In this document: positions 1 to 7,253 of the stretch, one piece after another | Layout of the letters: every line of letters starts with the position of its first letter | Numbering within the stretch: the stretch's first letter is position 1 | Assembly: GCA_020853155.1 (NCBI GenBank) | Contig: JADYZL010000546.1 | Coordinates: forward strand, 1-10,498 | Direction: 5' to 3' | Source of the DNA: Bryobacterales bacterium | Lineage (GTDB): Bacteria > Acidobacteriota > Terriglobia > Bryobacterales > Bryobacteraceae | DNA length: 10,498 nucleotides | Made by a program: the position numbers and the translations under genes | Notes under the pieces: generated by a model | What the model was told of the DNA's origin: nothing | Database searches by the model: none | What the model saw: the letters and a program-made list of their open reading frames with translations, nothing else

Positions 1-8
1 CCGGTGTG

Positions 9-230
9 GTGAACAAACGGAAATTGATTCGACAACTGGCCCGCGAAGCGGAAGTCAGCCGGGCGGAAGCGGCTGATGCGGTGGACGAACTGGCCCATCG
101 CCTTTTCCAGGCAATGAAGCGGCTGGAAAAGCCCGCGCTCTCGGAACCTGCACGCCCGGCCAGGAAGGGAAAACGGCAGGCGGATCCCAAGGCGACTCGC
201 AAGGAGGCAGCCCGTGATCAGTCTCGATGA
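9..230 (+). CDS. Short HU-like N-terminal helical protein
   Basis: A protein of about 73 residues. Its first 40 residues (MNKRKLIRQLA if the GTG at 9 starts, then a turn with VSRAEAADAVDEL and a helix LAHRLFQAMKRL) match the two N-terminal dimerisation helices of HU/IHF proteins, which typically begin MNKxxLI. The beta-arm and C-terminal part of HU are missing. Instead the protein ends in a basic, probably disordered Lys/Arg/Ala/Pro tail (residues 42-73). GTG codons at 6 and 9 are both possible starts. I prefer 9 because it gives the usual HU N-terminus, but the frame is open to the left edge, so a start outside the window cannot be excluded. It overlaps the TIR gene by 17 bases, so the two are probably translationally coupled. 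DNA binding or pairing with the neighbour is inference. It could also be a diverged remnant of an HU gene. Confidence 0.6.
   Translation: MNKRKLIRQLAREAEVSRAEAADAVDELAHRLFQAMKRLEKPALSEPARPARKGKRQADPKATRKEAARDQSR
201..207 (+). promoter_or_regulatory. Strong ribosome binding site for the TIR gene
   Basis: AAGGAGG lies 6 bases before the GTG at 214, an ideal Shine-Dalgarno match and spacing. It sits inside the end of the upstream HU-like frame. It fixes the TIR start at the GTG rather than a downstream in-frame codon. Confidence 0.8.
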
Positions 231-831
231 AGAAGACCTTCGCGAACTCCTCTTCCCCGGTGGCGCTCCCACCATTCTCGAAGAGAAACTGGCTGCGCTC
301 CTGGGCGAAACCCTCGGCCACGGGGAACCGGTTCACCTCGAAGGCATCGGTATTGTCTCCCTGGATAATCAGCGAAAACTTCACATCGCGCCTTCGCCAC
401 GTCCACGCGTCTTTCTGGCGTACGCCGTGGAGGATCTGCCCCGCGTTCGCACAATTTATCGTTTCCTGAAGGCGCGGAGCTTTGAGCCATGGATGGATGT
501 GGAGTGTCTGCTGCCCGGCCAGAACTGGCCAAGGGCGATTGAGCGCGCCATCGAAAGTGCAGACTTCGTGGTGCCCTGTTTTTCCAAGGTCTCCGCTTCG
601 AAGCGGGGCTACTTTCAGGCGGAATTGCGGATTGCGCTCGAATGCGCTCGCCTGCGGCCGATGGACGAATCCTTCCTGGCGCCCGTGCGGCTGGAGCCCT
701 GCCAATTGCCCTGGTCCATTCAACGGCAAACGCAGTATGTGGACTTGTTCCCCGAACCCGCTCCTGGCCTGCGCAAGCTTCTGAAGACCTTGAGAGGGAA
801 GCAGATTCCCACCGCCGGACCGCTGCCGTAG
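214..831 (+). CDS. TIR-domain protein with HU-like N-terminal segment
   Basis: A 205-residue protein. Residues about 64-185 are a TIR domain: strand 1 is VFLAYA (66-71), followed by a helix and EPWMD (91-95), the BB-loop region LLPGQNW (99-105), the strand DFVVPCFS (117-124), and the helix GYFQAELRIALE (132-143). Glu137 is at the position of the catalytic glutamate of TIR NADases. Bacterial TIR proteins cleave or cyclise NAD+ in antiphage and toxin systems; activity here is inferred. Residues about 20-63 (EKLAALLGETL, then GEPVHLEGIGIVSL, then KLHIAPSPRP) resemble the second helix and first beta strands of HU, usually GexVxLxGfGtF. No transmembrane segment or second effector domain is seen. 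The GTG start is chosen for the AAGGAGG 6 bases upstream. It is coupled to the HU-like gene and convergent with the VWA operon. The TIR call is confident; the HU-like part is a pattern match by eye. Confidence 0.85.
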   Translation: MISLDEEDLRELLFPGGAPTILEEKLAALLGETLGHGEPVHLEGIGIVSLDNQRKLHIAPSPRPRVFLAYAVEDLPRVRTIYRFLKARSFEPWMDVECLLPGQNWPRAIERAIESADFVVPCFSKVSASKRGYFQAELRIALECARLRPMDESFLAPVRLEPCQLPWSIQRQTQYVDLFPEPAPGLRKLLKTLRGKQIPTAGPLP

Positions 832-838
832 CGGTGGG
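808..838. terminator. Hairpin between convergent TIR and VWA genes
   Basis: CCCACCGC at 808-815 is exactly complementary to GCGGTGGG at 831-838 (loop of 15). An alternative inner stem pairs ACCGCT at 819-824 with AGCGGT at 830-835 (loop of 5). The hairpin straddles the TIR stop codon, 9 bases from the end of the convergent VWA gene, which suits a shared bidirectional terminator. There is no good T-tract on either side, so strong intrinsic termination is doubtful. Confidence 0.4.
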
Positions 839-840
839 TT

Positions 841-3354
841 CTAGACTTCCGCCATGCCTGCGCGGCGAAGCGCTTGCCGTTCCCGGAGCCAGGGCATTAC
901 CTTGCGGAGGAAGAGTTCGAGCAACTGCAGCAAGATTGCCGCGGCGATCAGAAATGGCCAAAGCGCGGTATGGGATTCCACGCGCACGTTCCCAGGGTCG
1001 AAGACCTGGCTGGCCGAGGGGTTCACGCGGCCGCCCGTGTAGGCAGCCACCTGCTGAAGCAGGCGTTCGTTGTTGCCGTGGTCGTGCACCTCCGGCTCCT
1101 CAATGTAATAGCCCAGTTCCGGGAAGTCTTCACTTTCCTCAAGCGGCCGCACGCGGAATAGTCCCCGATGGTCGCCGGTGGGTGCTTCCACGCGATACAA
1201 TCCGGGGCTCACCGCTTCGGCCCGCAACGGCCGCCGGTAGCCATCCGGACCAAATATGTAGAGTTCCGGAGGCTGCATGCGTCCCCGCCCGGGTTCAATC
1301 CGGTATTCGGCCAGCAGCAGATTGCGCGCCTCGTCGTAGCGAATGCTCGATTCCCGTGGAGAGGAGCGCGGCAGCAGGTCCCGCACGAGGTTTGCCCAGA
1401 ACTTGTCATAGCCCTCCCAGGAGAGCCAATCCGCCGCCCAGCGGCCGTTCGCATCGGACGCGAACACGGCCGCGCGCCCCAGGCCGTACTGCCAGCGGGC
1501 CAGCAGGGGTGCGTCCTCGCGATCCAGGGATAGCAGCAAATCGGCGGATGGCTTCGTTTCATATTTCACGAAGCCTTTCAGTTTGGGCGCCTTCGTGAAG
1601 TCGATGCCTTCCGTCACCTCCGTTTCACGCACCACGTGGACGCCCACGCTTCCCTCGATCGCCGTGGAGCCCGTATGCTCCATCACGTCCTTGAGCAGAA
1701 TCTGCTGCAACATGGACGGATCTTCGACGATGTAGGCCGAGCCCTTCGCGTTGTCCGCCACCTTCTGCAGGTAGTTGCGATTCACATCCCGGCCCAGGCC
1801 CACCGTGGAAATCGTCACCTTGTTGAGCGCCGCTTCCTTGGCGAGGTTGAGGGAATCGCCCTCCTCGGAAATGCCGTCGGTGAGCAGCACGATGTGCTTG
1901 TAGGTGGCCTTCACCGGCTGCACTTTGCGATAGGCTTCTTCTAGCGCAGGTGCGATTTGCGTGCCGCCATCCGGCATAATGCCGGAAACCAGGCGTTTGA
2001 TCAGAGTCTTTCCCTCGGCCTTGCGAATCGGCACGGTCCACTGATACGAATTGTCGAAGGTCAGAACGCCCACCATATCCTGGGGACGCAGATTGTCGAT
2101 CACCCCGATGGCCGCAACGCGCGCCAGTTGCATCTTCGTGCCTTCCATTGAGGAAGACTTGTCGAAAACCAGCGTAACCAGTGTGCCTTCTTCGGATTGA
2201 GGCGGCGCCAGCTTCGCCGGCAGGGCGCGAGTGAGCGCGTCTTCCGGTGTTCCAGGCGGTTTCTCCACGTAGACGTTGTGATCTCCGGAAACCACCAGCA
2301 ACCCGCCTCCCGCCAGTACGTACCCCTCGATGCGCTTCTTCACGGGCTCGGGATACTCTTCAAGATCCTGATTGTTCAGCACCAGCAACTGAAGGTCGTG
2401 CAGATTCTCGGGTACCGTTGGGGAGACTTTCAGCTTGTACTTCGCCTCGTTCAGCACCTGCAGCAGATTCGCATCTTCCTGTTGGCTCGCGCTCGAAACG
2501 AAGAGCGCCGCCGGGCTCCGGAATGCGATCGCTCCAGATTGCTGCGCTTCCCCTCCGCTCTGCCCGGAACCCGCGGCCGAAACCGTGGCGCGCAGCTCAG
2601 AGACGCCTTCGCTGGCCACATTCAGCGATAAATGGAACTCGTTCTCCCCGGACCGCAGATCCACGTCACTCAGGCCGATCCGTTGTCCATCCACGGTAAT
2701 TTCAATCCGCCCGCGAAGCGCCGCTGGCGCCTCCACGACCAATTGCACAGGGAAGCGTTCCCCAGTGAAAACCCGAGGTGGAAACTCGAGCGAGCGAATC
2801 GCCAGTTCAGGTTCGGATCTGCCCGCGAGGGGAAAAACTTCGATGGGCACCCCGAGTGAGCGCGCTTGCCAAGCCGCGCGCAATAGGCTTCCCTTGTTCT
2901 CGAGCCCATCGGAAATCAGCACGATGCGCGGCACCGCGCGTGCCGGCAGCGAAGCCAGCCCATATCGCACCGCCGCCTCCAGATTGGTGCCCCGGTTCAC
3001 GCCCCGCAGGGTCTCCGCGTCCGGCAGCAGAGTACCCCGTGTATCGAGAGGTCTGCTCCCAAAGGGAATGACCCTCAGCGAGGCTCCGCCTTCGGCTTCC
3101 AGCGCGGATAGGATCTGGCGCTCTCTTGCCATGCCCGCTTCGCCCACCGATTCACTCATGTCGGCTAGCGCAACCACACGCACGGTGGAATCGGGCAATT
3201 CCCACACCGGGCTTGCGAGGCCGAGCAAAATGAGCGCGAACACGAGCGATCGCAGCAGCAAATGCGGTATCCGTTTTCCCTGGCGCGACTCAAACCACGC
3301 CCAAGCCGCGAGCGGCAGAAACAGCAGGAGGACCCATGGATGCTCAAATACCAT
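841..3354 (-). CDS. Membrane protein with two VWA domains and a GATase-like region
   Basis: An 837-residue protein, last gene of the MoxR/DUF58/VWA operon. Two N-terminal membrane helices (about 6-20 and 32-50) precede a first VWA domain with a MIDAS motif DMSES (65-69), Thr123 and ISDG (147-150). A beta-rich region of about 185-280 follows, then a class I glutamine-amidotransferase-like stretch (about 283-360, with VLAGGGLLVVSGD). A second VWA domain starts at about 390 with DKSSS (398-402), Thr465 and LTDG (491-494). A final membrane helix at about 793-812 is followed by a basic tail. Both metal sites look intact. Proteins of this architecture accompany MoxR ATPases and are thought to act with them in assembling or activating envelope proteins; the real substrate is unknown. 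The ATG overlaps the upstream gene by 11 bases, and GGGAGG lies about 12 bases before it. The amidotransferase-like part is probably non-catalytic, since I see no Cys-His-Glu triad. Confidence 0.88.
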   Translation of the reverse strand: MVFEHPWVLLLFLPLAAWAWFESRQGKRIPHLLLRSLVFALILLGLASPVWELPDSTVRVVALADMSESVGEAGMARERQILSALEAEGGASLRVIPFGSRPLDTRGTLLPDAETLRGVNRGTNLEAAVRYGLASLPARAVPRIVLISDGLENKGSLLRAAWQARSLGVPIEVFPLAGRSEPELAIRSLEFPPRVFTGERFPVQLVVEAPAALRGRIEITVDGQRIGLSDVDLRSGENEFHLSLNVASEGVSELRATVSAAGSGQSGGEAQQSGAIAFRSPAALFVSSASQQEDANLLQVLNEAKYKLKVSPTVPENLHDLQLLVLNNQDLEEYPEPVKKRIEGYVLAGGGLLVVSGDHNVYVEKPPGTPEDALTRALPAKLAPPQSEEGTLVTLVFDKSSSMEGTKMQLARVAAIGVIDNLRPQDMVGVLTFDNSYQWTVPIRKAEGKTLIKRLVSGIMPDGGTQIAPALEEAYRKVQPVKATYKHIVLLTDGISEEGDSLNLAKEAALNKVTISTVGLGRDVNRNYLQKVADNAKGSAYIVEDPSMLQQILLKDVMEHTGSTAIEGSVGVHVVRETEVTEGIDFTKAPKLKGFVKYETKPSADLLLSLDREDAPLLARWQYGLGRAAVFASDANGRWAADWLSWEGYDKFWANLVRDLLPRSSPRESSIRYDEARNLLLAEYRIEPGRGRMQPPELYIFGPDGYRRPLRAEAVSPGLYRVEAPTGDHRGLFRVRPLEESEDFPELGYYIEEPEVHDHGNNERLLQQVAAYTGGRVNPSASQVFDPGNVRVESHTALWPFLIAAAILLQLLELFLRKVMPWLRERQALRRAGMAEV

Positions 3355-5272
3355 GGCTGGCGCCCGCCTCCCTGGCTCCCGTGCGGCGCAACAAGCGCGT
3401 CAATGGATTCCAGCCCATCGCCGGGGCTGTGCCGTCGTTGCCGCGGCGGTCGAACCAAAGTGCGTCCAGCAACAGCAATAGCAACCCCGCAGCCGACAGC
3501 CAAGGCCACCAGCGCGGAGGAGCCGCAAGTCCGGTCCCAGAAGGGATAGCCGTGAGAATCTTCTCCTTGGGCGGATCCCATTTCACCCGCGGCGCTTCGG
3601 GGAGCGTGAGAGAGACGATGCTCTCGCTATGGCCCTGCGTCACCCGGTAGAGCCCGGTGGCGCCCGCGAAAAACTGCCAGCCGTCCTTGCCTTTGGTTAC
3701 CGGCATCGCCGTGCCCCTGGCATCCACCACGGAGAGATCTCCACTTTCCGTCGAATCGAGAGCGGGCAGCAGGACGGAACCGGCCGTTCCAATCCGGATC
3801 TCCTCCGGTCTCGCGCTTGCCGTCACAAGCCAGCGGAACGTATTCGCGAACAAGAGTGGGGTCGTAACTTCAAAACGCATGCCCGAAAGCAGTGGATGAA
3901 ATCCCCAGGCCACTTGCGGCGTCGTTCCCCGCCGCGCCAGCGCGATGGGCCCCGCCCCCACGGACGCAATCACTTCATCCGTCATCGCGGGCGAGAATAC
4001 TTCGGCGCTTTGGAGCGCAATGTCTTTAGCCCGAAGGCCCGCGCTGATGGGCGACGCCGCATTCCAACTTACGGCCGCTTCCTTCAGCGTCACCACCCGG
4101 CTTTGCCATGCGGGTGAGACAGGTGGTTGAATCCAAAGCGCGGGGACAGTGAGCGGCCCCGCCGGCGCCACGCGATCCAGCACGACAAAGTCGACTCCAT
4201 CGGCGACGGGGCAGGGAGACGCCGCGCTGTACTCGGCGCGCCACGGCGGGTAAGACCTGACAAGCGCCTCGAACGGTGCGCGCGCCTGCGTGCAGACTTG
4301 CAGCCGCACGCCGCCGCTGCGCGGCAGTTCCACGCGGGCCACATTGTCGGCGCGAATGCTATCGGCGGCTTCCAGGCGCACGTCCACCCAACCAGATGCG
4401 CCGGACCGGAACTCCACCGGCAGGGTGACCGACGCATTGGCCGGAACTCGTACCCGCGTGGCCGCCACCGGCGCGCCGCCAAACGCAATCTGCAAAGGCA
4501 CATCCCGAACCGCGCCCCGATTTCCGATGGATACGTAAGCCATCCACAAGCCCGGGTCCGCATCCGAGGGCCTCAGCACGACCTTCTCCAGATAAACGTT
4601 GGAGAGATCGGCATCAACGGGAATTACCCGCAAGTTATCGATTTCTCCGGCAATGGAAGGCGCTTCCGGGCCAACCACCCACAAGCCGCCCACGTAGATG
4701 ATGTCACCGGCGGATTCGCTGCGCACCAACATTTGCCGTGCAAATCCCAACGCTTCTCCCAGATTCAGTGCCGTACTGCCGGGCGATGCCGTGTTAATCG
4801 CGCCTTCCACATCTCCCAAATCCTCCTCGAACCCGGAGGCGGGCTGCGGCGTTCCATCGCTAGCCACCACCATGACGCGGTCTCCGGCGGGGAGCGTCCG
4901 CACGTACCGAATCGCAAGGCTCTTCGCGCGGTCGAGCAGGGTGGCCTGCCCGTCGCTCGCCCGCATGGCGGAGGAGGTATCAAGCACCAGCACATGATCA
5001 AGGGAGCGAAACGCATTCGCAGTCCAGCGGACGTCCGCCAGCGCTCCCAGCAGGCATAGCAATGCCAGCACCTGTAGGAGCAGAGACCAAGGCTGCTGAA
5101 TCCGGCGCTGCGGCAGCGGATGCCGCTCCATTCGGGCGTCGCTCCAAAAACGGAAACTGGATACCACCACGCGTCTGCGCCGCCGGTCGAGGAAGTAGAG
5201 CGCGACCACCATGGCGGAAACAGCCGACGCAGCGGCCAGAAACTGGAACAAGCTGAGGCCAAGAAACTCCAT
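3344..5272 (-). CDS. BatA-type VWA membrane protein
   Basis: A 642-residue protein. Residues 1-30 form the BatA N-terminal membrane segment, ending in a run of arginines (30-34). A second membrane helix (about 62-80) is followed at once by a VWA domain beginning VLVLDTSSAM (94-103). A long beta-rich region comes after, and a C-terminal membrane helix WWPWLSAAGLLLLLLDALWF lies near residue 600. The VWA domain therefore faces the periplasm or outer side, anchored at both ends. Its metal site reads DxSxA rather than DxSxS, so metal binding may be weak or altered. The family forms the membrane partner of MoxR and DUF58 proteins. The ATG shares a base with the upstream stop (TGATG), showing tight coupling, and the 3' end overlaps the next gene by 11 bases. 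The call is firm at family level; the substrate is unknown. Confidence 0.87.
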   Translation of the reverse strand: MEFLGLSLFQFLAAASAVSAMVVALYFLDRRRRRVVVSSFRFWSDARMERHPLPQRRIQQPWSLLLQVLALLCLLGALADVRWTANAFRSLDHVLVLDTSSAMRASDGQATLLDRAKSLAIRYVRTLPAGDRVMVVASDGTPQPASGFEEDLGDVEGAINTASPGSTALNLGEALGFARQMLVRSESAGDIIYVGGLWVVGPEAPSIAGEIDNLRVIPVDADLSNVYLEKVVLRPSDADPGLWMAYVSIGNRGAVRDVPLQIAFGGAPVAATRVRVPANASVTLPVEFRSGASGWVDVRLEAADSIRADNVARVELPRSGGVRLQVCTQARAPFEALVRSYPPWRAEYSAASPCPVADGVDFVVLDRVAPAGPLTVPALWIQPPVSPAWQSRVVTLKEAAVSWNAASPISAGLRAKDIALQSAEVFSPAMTDEVIASVGAGPIALARRGTTPQVAWGFHPLLSGMRFEVTTPLLFANTFRWLVTASARPEEIRIGTAGSVLLPALDSTESGDLSVVDARGTAMPVTKGKDGWQFFAGATGLYRVTQGHSESIVSLTLPEAPRVKWDPPKEKILTAIPSGTGLAAPPRWWPWLSAAGLLLLLLDALWFDRRGNDGTAPAMGWNPLTRLLRRTGAREAGASHGI

Positions 5273-6159
5273 CAGGCGGGAATCTCCTGCATTTGGCCGA
5301 GCATGGAAAAGAGCGCGTCGTCGAGCGGCGTGGCGGTGCTCACCCCCGCGTAGCGTCCTCCATTCCGAATCGCCATCTGCTCCAACGCCTTCGCGAAATT
5401 GTCAAAAGCCTGTTCGTACTCGGTGCGCGCTGCATCGTCAAACTGGATCTCGCGAACCCTTCCCGTTTCCGCGTCCTCAATCTCCAGCAGCCCCTTCCAG
5501 GGCGGCGTCCGATCCTCTTCGGCATGGATGTGGATCAGAAACAACTCGTGGCCTAGCATGGATAAGCTCTGCCATGCCGGAAGCACGTCCTCTTCATCGA
5601 AGAAATCGGAGACCACAACCAGCAGGCCCCGCTGCAGGTAGCGGTCGGCAAACTGCTTCACCGCGCGGGAAGAGGCCGAAGCGCCGGAGGGTTTCTGCGC
5701 GGCTAGAAACTCCACCGCCGGAGCAAAGCGATGACGCCCTCCGCCTACCACATAGTCTTCATGAATCCGGTCGGAAAACGGCAGCAATGCGATGGTCTCA
5801 AGCCGCAGCACCCCGACATAGCTCAACGCTGCCACGAGCCTCTGCAGATAGTGGAACTTGGAGGGGTTCCCGATCGCCATCGATGCGCTGACATCCATCA
5901 TCACCCGGATCGGGATGTGCGGTTCCAGGTGGAAGACTTTCAGAAAAAGCTTTTCGAGGCGCATGAAGGCGCGCCAGTTCACGCCGCGCAGGTCATCGCC
6001 ATGATGGAACTGACGGTGATCGAGAAACTCCTGGCCGGCGCCGGAAAGGCGCGCGACATGCCGTCCGCCGATCGTGCCTGGGAACGACCGGCGCCATCGC
6101 AGCGTGAGCCGTTCCAGCCGTTCGAGAAATGCCTTATCGACAATAGGTTCCTGAGCCAT
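5272..6159 (-). CDS. DUF58 domain protein (soluble, short type)
   Basis: A 295-residue protein with the DUF58 signature GQEFLDHRQF...GDDLRGVNWRAF (42-65), then a VWA-like core starting VMMDVSASM (86-94). It has an intact DxSxS metal motif and a later VVSDFFDEED strand. There is no membrane segment, unlike long DUF58 proteins, so it is probably cytosolic. DUF58 proteins work beside MoxR ATPases, probably as adaptors or clients, and the neighbours here fit exactly. The ATG at 6159 is the only reasonable start: the same frame has a TAA at 6187-6189 and no other start codon between. Its ribosome binding site is weak. The 89-base gap after moxR is odd in an otherwise overlapping operon and contains a short open frame (see the 6187-6252 entry). 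Its stop overlaps the BatA-type start as TGATG. Confidence 0.9.
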   Translation of the reverse strand: MAQEPIVDKAFLERLERLTLRWRRSFPGTIGGRHVARLSGAGQEFLDHRQFHHGDDLRGVNWRAFMRLEKLFLKVFHLEPHIPIRVMMDVSASMAIGNPSKFHYLQRLVAALSYVGVLRLETIALLPFSDRIHEDYVVGGGRHRFAPAVEFLAAQKPSGASASSRAVKQFADRYLQRGLLVVVSDFFDEEDVLPAWQSLSMLGHELFLIHIHAEEDRTPPWKGLLEIEDAETGRVREIQFDDAARTEYEQAFDNFAKALEQMAIRNGGRYAGVSTATPLDDALFSMLGQMQEIPA

Positions 6160-6186
6160 TCCAAACGCCCGTCCGGCACTCCACGC

Positions 6187-6252
6187 TTATCCGCGGAACT
6201 CAATTCCCGGCTTTCTCCCGCCAACCAGCCGATCCAACCGCGAATGCGTCAT
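6187..6252 (-). CDS. Possible 21-codon coupling frame between moxR and DUF58
   Basis: An ATG at 6250-6252 overlaps the moxR stop as ATGA, with a GGGA about 5 bases upstream. It reads 21 codons (MTHSRLDRLVGG..., ending EFRG) to TAA at 6187-6189. This frame is the same as DUF58, whose ATG is 10 codons beyond the TAA. It could be a coupling minicistron, or the original DUF58 start cut off by a stop codon so that translation now restarts at 6159. The peptide has no recognised match. The overlap and frame are seen directly; its use is inference. Confidence 0.3.
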   Translation of the reverse strand: MTHSRLDRLVGGRKPGIEFRG

Positions 6253-7244
6253 CGAGATCCCGTCGCCGTGGGCAAATCCCTCAGGACGGCGTCAAGCACG
6301 GTGTCTGGAGTTTGCGCTTCGGAATGGGCATCGAAGTTGAGAATCATGCGATGGCGCAGCACCGGAGCGGCCACGGCCTGGATGTCTTCAATCGAGAGGT
6401 TGAGACGCCCGCGCATCATGGCGCGCACCCGTCCACATTCCACCAGCGCCTGCGCGCCGCGCGGAGAGCTTCCGTAGCGAACGAACTTCTTAGCTGAAGG
6501 ATGCGCATCGGGCTGATCCGGTTGCGTGCTGAGCACCAGATCCACCGCATACGCGCGCACATGGGGCGCCACGAGGACGTCGCGGCAAGCCGAGCGGGCC
6601 TCCAGAATCCCAGGCCCATCCATCAGGGATTCCAGCGTGACGTTCTCGCCGAGCAGGGTGCGGTCCACAATGAGCGCCAACTCCTCGCGGCTTGGGTAGC
6701 CCACCAGGATCTTCATCAGAAATCGGTCCAACTGCGCTTCGGGAAGCGGATACGTGCCCTCCATTTCAATGGGGTTCTGGGTCGCCATCACCATGAAGGG
6801 CGCGTCGAGTTCGTGCGTGGTGCTGCCGCTTGTCACGGTCCGCTCCTGCATTGCTTCGAGCAGAGCGGATTGCGTCTTTGGCGTCGCGCGGTTGATCTCG
6901 TCCGCTAGCACCAGGTTGGCGAAAATCGGCCCTTTCTGAAAGCGCAGGCTGCGCGCGCCGCGTTCGTCGGTATCCATCATCATGCTGCCCACGATGTCGG
7001 CGGGCATGAGGTCCGGCGTGAACTGGATGCGGGAATACTGGAGGTGCAGAACCCGGGAGAGCGTTCGCAGTAGGGTGGTTTTTCCTAAACCAGGCACGCC
7101 TTCGAGCAGGGCGTGTCCGCCCGCCACCAGACAGATGAGGATTCCCTCCACCACCTCGTCCTGGCCAACGATGATCTTCGCGATCTCCTGCCGCACCCGG
7201 TCAAGCCGGGCGCCCGCCTGTTCCAGCACCGTCATTGAAGTCAC
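6249..7244 (-). CDS. MoxR family AAA+ ATPase
   Basis: A 331-residue protein, the usual length for MoxR ATPases. It has Walker A GVPGLGKT (49-56), Walker B LVLADEINR (111-119), sensor 1 ATQNP (154-158), the arginine motif PLPEAQLDRF (166-175) and sensor 2 SPRGAQAL (260-267). The catalytic residues all look intact, so it should form an ATP-hydrolysing hexamer in the cytoplasm. It is the motor of the MoxR/DUF58/VWA system, remodelling or helping metal insertion into partner proteins in characterised relatives. The GTG at 7244 and the ATG at 7235 are both possible starts. AGGG lies 2 bases before the GTG but 11 before the ATG, so the ATG may be the true start. The gene follows the CYTH gene by 9 bases and is surely co-transcribed with it. 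Confidence 0.95.
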   Translation of the reverse strand: MTSMTVLEQAGARLDRVRQEIAKIIVGQDEVVEGILICLVAGGHALLEGVPGLGKTTLLRTLSRVLHLQYSRIQFTPDLMPADIVGSMMMDTDERGARSLRFQKGPIFANLVLADEINRATPKTQSALLEAMQERTVTSGSTTHELDAPFMVMATQNPIEMEGTYPLPEAQLDRFLMKILVGYPSREELALIVDRTLLGENVTLESLMDGPGILEARSACRDVLVAPHVRAYAVDLVLSTQPDQPDAHPSAKKFVRYGSSPRGAQALVECGRVRAMMRGRLNLSIEDIQAVAAPVLRHRMILNFDAHSEAQTPDTVLDAVLRDLPTATGSR

Positions 7245-7253
7245 AGCCCTATT

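Noticed and set aside
55..961. Two minus-strand frames opposite the HU-like and TIR genes (55-729 and 218-961)
   Set aside because: Both are antisense to better supported genes with clear family motifs and show no motif of their own.
642..1598. Plus-strand open frame of 318 residues
   Set aside because: It overlaps the TIR gene in another frame and the VWA gene antisense. It is rich in Arg/Pro/Ala, typical of a shadow frame.
2435..3481. Plus-strand open frame of 348 residues
   Set aside because: It is antisense to the two VWA genes, has low-complexity Ser/Arg/Pro composition and no family features. GC-rich antisense frames stay open by chance.
4127..5059. Plus-strand open frame of 310 residues
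   Set aside because: It is antisense to the BatA-type gene, is His/Arg-rich and has no recognisable domain.
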